Shown here: positions 8,501 to 16,710 of the stretch, piece after piece
Position numbering within the stretch: position 1 is the stretch's first letter
How the letters are laid out: each line of letters opens with the position of its first letter
Origin: Cupriavidus plantarum
GTDB lineage: Bacteria; Pseudomonadota; Gammaproteobacteria; Burkholderiales; Burkholderiaceae
DNA: 64,000 bases
Direction of reading: 5' to 3'
Assembly (NCBI RefSeq): GCF_905397285.1
Contig: NZ_CAJPUX010000002.1
Location: 124,001 to 188,000 of the forward strand
Notes under the pieces: model-generated
What the model was told of the DNA's origin: nothing
Database searches by the model: none
The model's input: only the letters and a program-made list of their open reading frames with translations
Translations under genes and position numbers: made by a program

Positions 8501-10060
8501 TCAGTGCGCGCCCGAAGCGGCCGCCGCCGCCCCGCCATTCCGCGCGGGCCGCGTGAACCAGATCAGCGGAATGATCACCACGAACGTCACGCTCGAGATC
8601 CAGAAGATATCGTTGAGCCCAAGCATGACGGCCTGCGTGTTGAGGTTGCGCTCGAAAAACGCCACGGCCTGATCCGGCGAGAAGTTCAGCGTGCGCTGGA
8701 TGCCCTCGATGGCGGCTACATAGGTCGGATTGTTCGGGTTTGCCTGCTCGGCGAGCTGCGCGTGATGCAGGATCGAGCGGTTGTTCCATCCCGTGGTGGC
8801 CAGCGACGTCCCCACCGCGCCGCAGAACACGCGCGCGAAGTTTGACAAGCCCGCCGCCGCGGGGATCTTGTCGGGCGACAGTCCCGACAGGAGGATCGCC
8901 GTGAGCGGTACGAAGAACAGCGCCATCGGAATCCCCTGCAGCAGGGTCGGCAGCACCAGCGTGTACGTATCCACGCCGGTCGTGTAGTTGGAGCGCATGA
9001 AGAACACCGCCGCGAAACCAAGGAAAGACAGCGTGGCCAGCACGCGCAGTTCCGCCTTCGGCAGGAACTTGCCGACCACGGGCGCGAGGATCACCGCGAA
9101 AATGCCAAGCGGTGCGGTCACCAGCCCCGCATTGACGGCCGGATAGGCCAGATACTGCTGCATCCATTGCGGCAACACCACGAGGTTCGCAAAAAACACC
9201 GCGTAGCCGACGGAGATCGCCACCGTCCCCGCGAGGAAGTTGCGCCCTTTGAACAGGCGCAGATCGACGATCGGATTGGGCTCGGTCAGCTCCCAGATCA
9301 CAAAGAACACGAAGCCGAGCAGCGCCACCACGCCGAGCGTGACGATAACGGGCGAGTTGAACCAGTCGAGGTCCTTGCCCTTGTCGAGCATGATCTGGAG
9401 CGCGCCGACCCAAGTGACCAGCGATGCGAGGCCGACGAGGTCAATCGGCAGCTTGCGCGTCTTCGACTCCCGTTCGCGATAGACCGCCCACGTGACAGCC
9501 GCCGCAAAGATACCGACCGGCACGTTGATATAGAAGATCCACGACCACGAGTAGCTGTCGGTGATCCAGCCGCCGAGCGCCGGGCCGGCAATCGGACCCA
9601 CCGTCGCGGTCATGGCCCAGAGCGCAAGCGCGGACGAACTCTTGTCCTTCGGGAACGAGCCGAGCAGCAGCGCCTGCGACAAGGGAATCAGCGGCCCCGC
9701 GACTGCGCCCTGGAGAATACGCGCGGCGAGCAGAATCGTGAGGTTAGGCGCGATGCCGCACAGCCACGAAGACAGCACGAACATCAGCAGCGCGCCGACG
9801 AACAGCCGTACCTGCCCGATGCGTTGCGTGAGCCAACCGGTAAGAGGAATCGACACGGCATTGGCCGCGGCGAACAGCGTGATGACCCATGTCCCCTCGT
9901 CGACCGACACGCCGAGGTTGCCGGAGATCGTCGGAATCGCGACGTTCGCGATCGACGAATCCAGCACGTTCATGAAGGTGGCCAGCGCGACCGCGAAGCT
10001 GCCGAGCAGCAGTTTCGTGCCAGTCAGCGGTGGCGGGTTTGCCGGTGTCTGCGTAGACAT
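8501..10060 (-). CDS. DHA2 MFS efflux pump, EmrB-like
   Basis: A 519-residue inner-membrane antiporter. TM1 carries LDSSIANVAIPTISG, then WVITLFAAANAVSIPLTGWL, motif A (TQRIGQVRLF) and AARILQGAVAGPLIPLSQA; about 14 helices follow. It is the pump partner of the upstream membrane-fusion protein (27 bp gap) and of the NodT-type outer-membrane channel, together forming a tripartite exporter across both membranes. The MarR regulator at the head of the locus probably senses an aromatic or phenolic compound. The substrate cannot be read from sequence. Confidence 0.93.
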   Translation of the reverse strand: MSTQTPANPPPLTGTKLLLGSFAVALATFMNVLDSSIANVAIPTISGNLGVSVDEGTWVITLFAAANAVSIPLTGWLTQRIGQVRLFVGALLMFVLSSWLCGIAPNLTILLAARILQGAVAGPLIPLSQALLLGSFPKDKSSSALALWAMTATVGPIAGPALGGWITDSYSWSWIFYINVPVGIFAAAVTWAVYRERESKTRKLPIDLVGLASLVTWVGALQIMLDKGKDLDWFNSPVIVTLGVVALLGFVFFVIWELTEPNPIVDLRLFKGRNFLAGTVAISVGYAVFFANLVVLPQWMQQYLAYPAVNAGLVTAPLGIFAVILAPVVGKFLPKAELRVLATLSFLGFAAVFFMRSNYTTGVDTYTLVLPTLLQGIPMALFFVPLTAILLSGLSPDKIPAAAGLSNFARVFCGAVGTSLATTGWNNRSILHHAQLAEQANPNNPTYVAAIEGIQRTLNFSPDQAVAFFERNLNTQAVMLGLNDIFWISSVTFVVIIPLIWFTRPARNGGAAAAASGAH

Positions 10061-10087
10061 GATGCGCTCCGATGGATGTCTGCGGCC

Positions 10088-11302
10088 TCAGGCTTGCGGA
10101 CCGTTCTGCGCGATGATCCGCGCGATCTCGCGATCCGCTTCGTCGCCCTGGCGCTGGAACACGTCGGTGGCGTAGCGGGTGCGATATGTTGCGTTGGACG
10201 CGTCGGCCGTGCCGAGCTCCGCCCCGGTCCCCTTGGTGTTCACGTCGACGAGCATCGACAGGCCGATCTGCAGCGGATGCGCGCGCAGTTCGGCGGGATC
10301 GAGCTCGATGCGCACGGGCAGGCGTTGCACGACCTTGATCCAGTTGCCGGTCGCGTTCTGCGCGGGCAGCGCCGAGAACGCGCTGCCGGTGCCGGCGGCA
10401 AAGCCCACCACCTTGCCGTGATAGGTCACGGTGCCTCCATAGACATCGGCCCGCAATTCCACGGGCTGGCCGATGCGCAGCCGGCGCAGCTGCACTTCCT
10501 TGAAGTTGGCGTCGACCCACACGCCATCGAGCGGCACGACGGCCATCATGGGATTCCCCGGTGCCACGCGCTGGCCCACCTGTACCGATCGGCGCGCGAC
10601 GTACCCCGTGACGGGCGCCGGCAGCGTGTTGCGCGCGTTGGCGAGCCAGGCATCGCGTACCTTGGCGGCCGCGGCCTGCACATTCGGATGGTCGGCGACA
10701 TTGCTGCGGTCCGTCAGCGCGTGGTTGGCCGTAAGCTGCTGGCGCGCGGTATCAAGCGCGGCCGCGGCAATCTTCACCGCATCCCGTGCATGCGCGACGT
10801 CTTCCGCCGACACGGCGCCGGTCTCGGTGACTTCCGTGCGGCGGCGCAGATCGGATTGCGCGCGCGACAGGTCCGCTTCGCGCTGGCGGACGGTGGCGGC
10901 GAGCACGTTGTTGTTGACGTAGAGCGCGCTGACCTGGCGCACGGTCTGGCCGAGCGCGGCTTCCGCATTGGCGAGCGCGATGCGCGCATCGGCAGGATCG
11001 AGCGTGACGAGCGGCTCGCCGGCTTTCACGATCTGCGTGTCGTCCGCGTTCACGGTCACCACGGTTCCCGTGACCTGCGGCGTGATTTGCACGAGGTTGC
11101 CGTTGACGTAGGCATCGTCGGTTTCCTCATGGAACCGGGCGACGGTGTAGTAATACGTCCCGTAGCCGATCGCGGCCAGCGCGCTGACGAGGCCCAGCGC
11201 GGCGAGCAGTTTCTTGCGCTTGCCGGAGGAAGGATTGACGGTGGCGGTCCTCGTGTCGGGGGATTGGATCGCGGCGGTTTCGGATTTGTTCTCTGCGTTC
11301 AT
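10088..11302 (-). CDS. EmrA/HlyD-type membrane fusion protein
   Basis: A 404-residue periplasmic adaptor anchored by one N-terminal helix (about 32-52, LLAALGLVSALAAIGYG). A biotinyl-lipoyl-like half motif (DDAYVNGNLVQITPQVTGTV), a coiled-coil hairpin rich in Ala, Arg and Gln, and a beta-barrel region (VQLRRLRIGQPVELRADVYG) are in the usual order. It links the EmrB-like pump to the NodT channel. The ATG at 11302 follows an 80-bp gap with short repeats after the nodT stop. Confidence 0.93.
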   Translation of the reverse strand: MNAENKSETAAIQSPDTRTATVNPSSGKRKKLLAALGLVSALAAIGYGTYYYTVARFHEETDDAYVNGNLVQITPQVTGTVVTVNADDTQIVKAGEPLVTLDPADARIALANAEAALGQTVRQVSALYVNNNVLAATVRQREADLSRAQSDLRRRTEVTETGAVSAEDVAHARDAVKIAAAALDTARQQLTANHALTDRSNVADHPNVQAAAAKVRDAWLANARNTLPAPVTGYVARRSVQVGQRVAPGNPMMAVVPLDGVWVDANFKEVQLRRLRIGQPVELRADVYGGTVTYHGKVVGFAAGTGSAFSALPAQNATGNWIKVVQRLPVRIELDPAELRAHPLQIGLSMLVDVNTKGTGAELGTADASNATYRTRYATDVFQRQGDEADREIARIIAQNGPQA

Positions 11303-11329
11303 GGTGGCACCTGTATTCGGAAGTTTTCT

Positions 11330-11412
11330 GCGTATGGCGTATGGCGTGTCGCGTATGGCTTATGGCTTATGGCGTGCGGCAGTCAGTGCGTGACGTTCGA
11401 CGTGACGTTCGA
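11330..11412. repeat. 7-bp and 12-bp tandem repeats between nodT and emrA
   Basis: The gap holds five copies of a TATGGCG/TATGGCT heptamer (11333-11346 and 11354-11374). Next to it, CGTGACGTTCGA occurs twice in tandem (11389-11412) inside the end of the nodT frame and encodes its repeated Ser-Asn-Val-Thr tail. Confidence 0.85.
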
Positions 11413-12888
11413 CATCACGGCCGCCTGCCGGATGGAATCGGACGCATCGGTAAATCCGCCACCAAGCGCGGAGGCCAGCGCGATCTGCCGATCGCGGCGC
11501 GTCATCCGCAGGTTCGCGACGTTCTGGCTGCTCGCGAGCGCGTTGGTCGTGGCATTGAGCACCGTGAGCTGCGTCGTCAGGCCGGCCTTGTACTGCGCCA
11601 TGGCCAGCTTCTGCGCGCGCTGCGCCGCGGTGTCGCTACGCTCGGCGTTGACGATCTGCGCGTCGATGGACTGGATGTCCGACAGTTGCGTGGCCACATC
11701 CGTGAGCGCGTTGATCAGCGTCTCGTTGTAGTTCGCCACCGCGTAGTCGAAGTCCGCGTAGCGGCCCTTGAGCTGCGCGCGCAGGGCGCCGCCATCGAAG
11801 ATCGGCAGATGGATGGCCGGACCCGCGGAGGCCGTACGGCTGGCCGCGCGCAGGAAGCGGCCCCAGCCGATCGCGTCGAGACCGATCGCCGCCGACAGGT
11901 TGATGTCCGGATAGAACTCGGCCTTGGCCACCTTGATGTCGTGCAACGTGGCATCGACACGCCAGCGCGCCGCAACGATGTCCGGGCGGCGCGACAGCAG
12001 GTCGGCGGGCAGGTTGTCGGGCAGACGAACTTCGGCGCCGGCGCCGAGCGCGGGCTTTTCGATTGCAAGGCCGCGATCGGGACCCTTGCCCAGCAGCGCG
12101 CCGAGCTGATAGCGCGTGCGGCGGATCGACCCGTCGAGCGCGGACAGCGCGGCTTCGGCCGTGGCAAGGTCCGCCTCGGCGGTGCGCTTCTCGACTTCGG
12201 TATCGAGGCCCATCGTTACGCGGCCGTTGGTCACCCGCAGCACGTCGCGGCGTTGCACGACTTCATCGTTGGCGATATCGCGCAACGTATAGAGCCGGGC
12301 GAGTTCGTTATAGGCACGCGCGATCGCGTTGGTCAGCGTCAGGCGTACCTGCTCCGCATCGGCTTCGCTGGCCCGGACGGACGAGACCGCGGCCTTCAGC
12401 GCCTCCCGGTTCTTGCCCCAGAGGTCGAGTTCGTAGGAGGCATCGAGCACCGCCTTGTTCTCGGAGATCCACGATCCGCCGAAACCCTGCGGCACCAGTG
12501 CGTTCTCGCTGAGCCGCTGGCGTGTCCAGGAATAACCGGCGCCGACGCGCGGCAGCGTGTTGGCGTTCGCGCTTTCGCTCATGGCGCGCGCCGCATCCAC
12601 GCGGGCACGTGCGATATCGAGCGTCGGGCTGCCTTGCAGCGCTTCGTCGATCAGCGACTTGAGCTGCGTGTCGCCGAACTGGTCGGCCCAGTCGGCGGCG
12701 GGCCAGCGGCCCTGCTGGGCTGGCAGGCTCTCGGTGGCGGTGAGCTGGGCGGGCTCGACCATCTGCTTGTCGCTGTGAATGCCGGCGTAGTTGGCGCAGC
12801 CGGCCAGCACGGCCGCGGCGACCATCGTCAGGACCGGTGCCAGCAGGCGCGTGGCGCGCAGTCGCTGCGGCGTATGCTGATTCATCAT
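11383..12888 (-). CDS. NodT-family outer-membrane efflux lipoprotein
   Basis: About 501 residues. The signal peptide ends in a lipobox (VLAGC), giving a lipid-anchored N-terminus. Two OEP repeats follow, with long amphipathic helices (DIARARVDAARAMSESANAN; RSDTAAQRAQKLAMAQYKAG) and family motifs such as SRRPDIVAARWRVDATLHDI and FYPDINLSAAIGL. It forms the trimeric channel for the EmrAB-like pump. ATG 12888 (MMNQ) is chosen because the signal peptide begins there; the frame is open further upstream, through the terminator after marR. The C-terminus ends in a duplicated SNVT. Confidence 0.92.
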   Translation of the reverse strand: MMNQHTPQRLRATRLLAPVLTMVAAAVLAGCANYAGIHSDKQMVEPAQLTATESLPAQQGRWPAADWADQFGDTQLKSLIDEALQGSPTLDIARARVDAARAMSESANANTLPRVGAGYSWTRQRLSENALVPQGFGGSWISENKAVLDASYELDLWGKNREALKAAVSSVRASEADAEQVRLTLTNAIARAYNELARLYTLRDIANDEVVQRRDVLRVTNGRVTMGLDTEVEKRTAEADLATAEAALSALDGSIRRTRYQLGALLGKGPDRGLAIEKPALGAGAEVRLPDNLPADLLSRRPDIVAARWRVDATLHDIKVAKAEFYPDINLSAAIGLDAIGWGRFLRAASRTASAGPAIHLPIFDGGALRAQLKGRYADFDYAVANYNETLINALTDVATQLSDIQSIDAQIVNAERSDTAAQRAQKLAMAQYKAGLTTQLTVLNATTNALASSQNVANLRMTRRDRQIALASALGGGFTDASDSIRQAAVMSNVTSNVTH

Positions 12889-12913
12889 TTTCTGACCTAT
12901 CAGGTATATGAGC

Positions 12914-12947
12914 AAAAAAAATGGGGGCGGATCTCTGGAATCGCCCT
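12914..12947 (-). terminator. Intrinsic terminator between marR and nodT
   Basis: Directly after the marR stop, the minus-strand transcript can form GGGCG/CGCCC with an inner GAT/ATC pairing, then CCATTTTTTTT. This would end or attenuate the marR transcript before nodT, so the pump genes may depend on partial read-through or on their own promoter. Confidence 0.55.
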
Positions 12948-13384
12948 CAGGCGTTGTTGAACTTGTTGAGCAGACGAAGAAACTCGTCAAACTCCGACGG
13001 CGTGAAGTCGCGCAAGCGGTGGTTCAGCACCGGTAAAACGATGTCAGGAATGCGAGCGGCCACTTCGAGGCCCTTCTCGGTGATAGCGAGATTGACTACG
13101 CGCCGATCTTCCAGACTGCGGCTCCGGCATAGCAGGCCGCGCTTTTCGAGCTTGTCCAGCATGCGGGTCATCAGGCCGGTGTCGATGGCCAGGATTTTGC
13201 AAAGCTCGTAGGGCGTACTCGCCACACCGTGAGTGAGCGACAGCAAGATGCCGATTTGCTGGGCCGTGATGTCCAGGCTTTGCAACGCGCCATCCAGCTC
13301 CATCACCAACGAATTGCGGGCCCGGTTCAGCTGGAAGCCTACGCTCTTCGTCATCTGGAAGTTGTCCTTCGTGTAATGGTCCAT
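12947..13384 (-). CDS. MarR-family transcriptional regulator
   Basis: About 145 residues with the MarR winged helix: the recognition-helix region is YELCKILAIDTGLMTRMLDKLEKRGLL and the wing has the family hallmark SLEDRRVVNLAITEKG. ATG 13384 is preferred to the longer 13429 start because GGGAG sits at proper spacing and because the upstream codons overlap the putative promoter. Genes of this type usually repress the adjacent efflux operon and are released by a phenolic ligand. It heads the nodT-emrA-emrB set on the same strand. Confidence 0.92.
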   Translation of the reverse strand: MDHYTKDNFQMTKSVGFQLNRARNSLVMELDGALQSLDITAQQIGILLSLTHGVASTPYELCKILAIDTGLMTRMLDKLEKRGLLCRSRSLEDRRVVNLAITEKGLEVAARIPDIVLPVLNHRLRDFTPSEFDEFLRLLNKFNNA

Positions 13385-13413
13385 CTCGCAGCACTCCCGA
13401 CTTGGTTGATGCA

Positions 13414-13441
13414 ACAATAGCTGATGCATCAGATACTACAA
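13414..13441 (-). promoter_or_regulatory. marR promoter with palindromic operator
   Basis: On the minus strand, TTGTAG (-35, 13441-13436) and TATTGT (-10, 13419-13414) are separated by 16 bp. The perfect palindrome TGATGCATCA (13422-13431) fills the spacer, and a related half-site TGATGCA lies at 13407-13413. That placement fits autorepression by MarR, but the assignment is inference. Confidence 0.55.
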
Positions 13442-13474
13442 TAAAATTTTGCCTATCGCGAAGATAGGCAAAAA
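13441..13474 (-). terminator. Intrinsic terminator of the cyd operon
   Basis: An 11-bp perfect inverted repeat (TTTTGCCTATC, 13447-13457, with GATAGGCAAAA, 13463-13473) around a 5-nt loop lies 22 bp after the cydB stop. On the minus strand it is followed by TTTTAT. The A/T flanks make it usable in both directions. Confidence 0.8.
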
Positions 13475-13495
13475 CTAATGCGATGGGGAGGTGGA

Positions 13496-14542
13496 TCAGT
13501 AGTACCGCAAATCCGTGGCCTTGCCCCAGAACACGCGATAGGCATACGCGGTGTAGCCAAGGATCGTCGGTAGCACGATCACCGCGCCAATCAGGATCAC
13601 CGCCAGCGATTCCGGTGCGCTCGCCGCCTGCCAGATATCGATCTGATCGACGACGAGGTACGGAAAGAGGCTGTAGGCCAGGCCATTGAACGCCATCAGG
13701 AAGATCGCCGCGGTGCCCGCGAACGGCACCCAGCACCAGCGGTCATTGCCGGCTGCCTGCATCGCCGGCAGCTTCCGCAGCAATCGGTCGAGTACCACGA
13801 AGATTGCGACCGTCGCCAGCGGAATCGGCGCCAGCAGGATGATGTTCGGCAGCGAGAACCACTTTTCGAAGATGCGCGTGCTCACGAGCGGTGTCACGAC
13901 CGAGATCGCGGTCACGCCCACGCCGGTCAGCCACAGGCTACGGCGGGCCCAGTAGGTGGCGCGCTTCTGCAGGCTGCCCGTGGTCTTCATGACGAGCCAG
14001 CCCGCGCCGAGTGCGCAGTAGCCGGCCACGAGGCAGAGCCCCACGGCGATCGCGAACAGCAGGTTGGGCCAGTCGTAGCGGAAGCCGGTGATGTAGAGCC
14101 CGAGCATCAGGCCCTGCGAGAAGCTGGCGAGCAGGGAGCCCGCGTAGAACGCGCGGTTCCACCACGGCTTGTGGGGGTCGCGTGCCTTGACGCGGAAGTC
14201 GAAGGCCACGCCGCGCAGGATCAGTCCGGCGAGCATCAGTGCCACGGGCAGGTACAAATGCGTGAGGATGGCGCCGTGCGCGATCGGGAACGCGGTCAGC
14301 AACAGGCCCACGCCGAGGACGAGCCAGGTTTCGTTGGCATCCCAGAATGGGCCGATCGACGCGATCATCGTGTCCTTGTCCGCATCGTCGGCACGGCGCA
14401 GCAACACGCCGACGCCGAGGTCGTAGCCGTCGAGGATCACGTAGATCAGCATCGACAGGGCCATCAGGCCAAGGAACACGAGCGGGAGCCAGCCCGCGGG
14501 TTGCGAGAGATCAGGGGTGGCTGGGGTCATGGCATAACTCAT
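13496..14542 (-). CDS. cydB: Cytochrome bd oxidase subunit II
   Basis: A 348-residue membrane protein pairing with CydA in the quinol oxidase that reduces O2 to water without pumping protons. The family motifs LDGYDLGVGVL near the first helix and GPFWDANETWLVLGVG are present, with about eight hydrophobic segments. It overlaps cydA by four bases (ATGA), so translation is probably coupled. The short CydA loop (see that gene) places the pair in the cyanide-insensitive (CioAB-like) branch. No CydX-like small subunit frame was recognised downstream before the terminator. Confidence 0.96.
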   Translation of the reverse strand: MSYAMTPATPDLSQPAGWLPLVFLGLMALSMLIYVILDGYDLGVGVLLRRADDADKDTMIASIGPFWDANETWLVLGVGLLLTAFPIAHGAILTHLYLPVALMLAGLILRGVAFDFRVKARDPHKPWWNRAFYAGSLLASFSQGLMLGLYITGFRYDWPNLLFAIAVGLCLVAGYCALGAGWLVMKTTGSLQKRATYWARRSLWLTGVGVTAISVVTPLVSTRIFEKWFSLPNIILLAPIPLATVAIFVVLDRLLRKLPAMQAAGNDRWCWVPFAGTAAIFLMAFNGLAYSLFPYLVVDQIDIWQAASAPESLAVILIGAVIVLPTILGYTAYAYRVFWGKATDLRYY

Positions 14543-15924
14543 TGAGCGCTCCTTGCGGGCGTCAGGATTACGGGCTGCGGCGTCATGATGAGCGAGTCGG
14601 GATCCGCGTGCTGATCGGTCTTGCCGGCTTTGCGTGCAAGGTGGAACACCACGCTGATATAGGCGATCAGCAGCGCCACATAGAGCGCGAGGTACATGGC
14701 AAGCGTCGAGCCGATCATCGTCGCGGGCACCTTCGATGCCGCCTGCGCGGTGGTGAGCACGCCGTAGACGAGGTACGGCTGGCGGCCGATCTCGGTCACG
14801 TACCAGCCCGCGATCAGGCCGATCCAGCCGGAGAACGTCATCGCCACGAGCGCGCGGGCCATCCAGGGCGCGGGCGCGCCGCGCTTGCGGAACTGCCAGG
14901 CGGCCACCCAGGACACGGCGAGCATCAGCAGGCCGATGCCGACCATGATGCGGAACGCGTAGAACATTGGCGCCACGGGTGGATGCTTGTCGCCGAATGC
15001 ATCGATGCCCTTGATCTCGCCTTCGGGATCGTGCGCGAGGTAGATCGACGCCAGCTTGGGGATCGAGATCTCGTAGTCATTGCTGCGCGTGGTCGCGTTG
15101 GGAATGCCGAACAGCACGGCCGGCGCTCCCTTCTCGGTTTTCCAGATGCCTTCCATCGCGGCGATCTTGGCCGGCTGATGATGCAGCGTGTTCAGGCCGT
15201 GAAGGTCGCCCGCCACGATCTGCAGCGGAATCAGGATCGCGCCGAGCACCACGCCGGTACGCATCGCGGCGAGCGTATCGCGGCCGCGATCGCCGCGAAG
15301 CCAGCGATAGGCCGAGAGACCGGCCAGCAGGAACGCCACCGTCAGCCCGGAAGCGAGCAGCATATGCACCAGACGATACGGGAACGAGGGGTTGAAGATG
15401 ATCTCGAACCAGCTCGTGGCATGCGCGCGGCCATCGATCATCTCGAAGCCGGCGGGAGTTTGCATCCACGAGTTCAGCGCGAGAATCCAGAACGCGGAGA
15501 GCGTGGTGCCGCCCGCGACGAGCAGCGTGGCGATGGTATGCATGCGGTTGCTCACGCGACGCATGCCGAACAGCATGATGCCGAGGAACGTGGCTTCCAG
15601 GAAGAACGCGGTCAGCACCTCGTAGGCGAGCAGCGGCCCCGCGATGTTGCCGACGGTTTCCATATAGCCAGGCCAGTTGGTACCGAACTGGAAACTCATC
15701 GTGATGCCGCTGACGACCCCGAGCGCGAACGTCAGCGCGAACACCTTGACCCAGAGGCGGTAGGCGTCCATCCAGCTCTCGTCGCCGGTTTTGCCGTAGC
15801 GGAGCTTGAAGAACAGCAGTACCCACGCGAGGGAAATACTGATCGTGGGAAACAGGATATGGAAGGTGATATTGGCGGCGAACTGGATTCGCGCCAGTAT
15901 CACCGGATCTACGTCGGCAAACAT
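14539..15924 (-). CDS. cydA: Cytochrome bd oxidase subunit I (CIO-like)
   Basis: A 461-residue quinol-oxidising subunit carrying the haems. The first helix has FAANITFHILFPTISISLAW with the expected His, and the conserved FQFGTNWPGYMETVGNIAGP and EVLTAFFLEATFLGIMLFG stretches are intact. The motif usually written GRQPW reads GRQPY here. The periplasmic Q-loop is short, as in CioA enzymes that tolerate cyanide. It starts 5 bp after the GbsR-type regulator stop, with AAGGAA upstream, so the three genes form one unit. Confidence 0.96.
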   Translation of the reverse strand: MFADVDPVILARIQFAANITFHILFPTISISLAWVLLFFKLRYGKTGDESWMDAYRLWVKVFALTFALGVVSGITMSFQFGTNWPGYMETVGNIAGPLLAYEVLTAFFLEATFLGIMLFGMRRVSNRMHTIATLLVAGGTTLSAFWILALNSWMQTPAGFEMIDGRAHATSWFEIIFNPSFPYRLVHMLLASGLTVAFLLAGLSAYRWLRGDRGRDTLAAMRTGVVLGAILIPLQIVAGDLHGLNTLHHQPAKIAAMEGIWKTEKGAPAVLFGIPNATTRSNDYEISIPKLASIYLAHDPEGEIKGIDAFGDKHPPVAPMFYAFRIMVGIGLLMLAVSWVAAWQFRKRGAPAPWMARALVAMTFSGWIGLIAGWYVTEIGRQPYLVYGVLTTAQAASKVPATMIGSTLAMYLALYVALLIAYISVVFHLARKAGKTDQHADPDSLIMTPQPVILTPARSAQ

Positions 15925-15929
15925 GGCCT

Positions 15930-16517
15930 CTATTCCTTCTTGGCGCGCGTGGACTTGGTGACGGACGCAATCCGGTCCTTCACCTCCAGCAGCTTGGTCA
16001 CGCGCGAACCCAGCCGCATCAGTTTTTCCAGCGTGGCGACATCGAGCTTCTGCATGTCACCCATCCATCCGGTGACGAGCACGATGAGGCCGTACATTTC
16101 CTTCATGCGCGCCTGCGCATGGCGATCGTCGGGCGAGGAGGGCGATTCCAGCTGGACTTCGCGCAGCATCGACAGCGTGGGATCGATCTCCCGCCGGCGC
16201 CGCTCTTCGGCCAGCGTCCGGAAAATCGCCCAGACGTCATCGGGCGCGGAGTAGTACTCCCGCCGGTCTCCAGGCTGATGCGACAGCCGCACGAGATTCC
16301 ACGACTCGAGCTCCTTGAGCCCGATACTCACGTTGGACCGCGAAAACGACAGCGCCTCGGCAATCTCGTCCGCATTGAGCGGACGCGGCGCGGTGAACAG
16401 CAGCGCATAAATCTGCCCAACCGTCCGGTTGATGCCCCACCGGCTGCCCATTTCGCCGAAATGCAGCACGAATCGTTGGACCAGCGGGGATAGTTGCATC
16501 GGGGTGGCAGGGGACAT
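15930..16517 (-). CDS. GbsR/MarR-type regulator ahead of cydAB
   Basis: About 195 residues of the GbsR family of winged-helix regulators: an N-terminal FVLHFGEMGSRWGINRTVGQ segment, then a DNA-binding region ADEIAEALSFSRSNVSIGLKEL with wing RLSHQPGDRREYYSA. A C-terminal helical part probably mediates dimerisation. ATG 16517 is chosen; ATG 16499 and a TTG at 16541 are alternatives, none with a good ribosome binding site. It is 5 bp upstream of cydA and likely controls its own operon, perhaps in response to a respiratory or membrane signal. The ligand is unknown. Confidence 0.88.
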   Translation of the reverse strand: MSPATPMQLSPLVQRFVLHFGEMGSRWGINRTVGQIYALLFTAPRPLNADEIAEALSFSRSNVSIGLKELESWNLVRLSHQPGDRREYYSAPDDVWAIFRTLAEERRRREIDPTLSMLREVQLESPSSPDDRHAQARMKEMYGLIVLVTGWMGDMQKLDVATLEKLMRLGSRVTKLLEVKDRIASVTKSTRAKKE

Positions 16518-16648
16518 GGCGTGGGGGCGGTTCGTTTTCAATTTTTAGTAATTTCTGAAAGTTTAGAACGAAGACATAGGGTTTGTACAGGGGTGCGGCG
16601 GTTTGTCACCCGGGGCAGCGGGCGACCCGGCCCGGGCGGAAACGGTTG

Positions 16649-16678
16649 AAAAAAAGGGAACCGGTTGTCCCGATTCCC
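16649..16678 (-). terminator. Intrinsic terminator of the porin gene
   Basis: On the minus strand, GGGAATCGG pairs with CCGGTTCCC (nine pairs, one G-U) around a GACAA loop, followed by TTTTTTT. It lies 33 bp after the porin stop and is a strong rho-independent terminator. Confidence 0.9.
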
Positions 16679-16710
16679 ACTTTATCCATGCAGTTGCGCG
16701 TCTATACGAA

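Noticed and set aside
9167-11731. 854-codon plus-strand frame opposite emrB and emrA
   Set aside because: Antisense to two conserved efflux genes, with no recognisable domain and a biased Arg/His/Asp composition.
14347-16254. 635-codon plus-strand frame opposite cydA, cydB and the GbsR gene
   Set aside because: Antisense shadow of three conserved genes; no domain visible.
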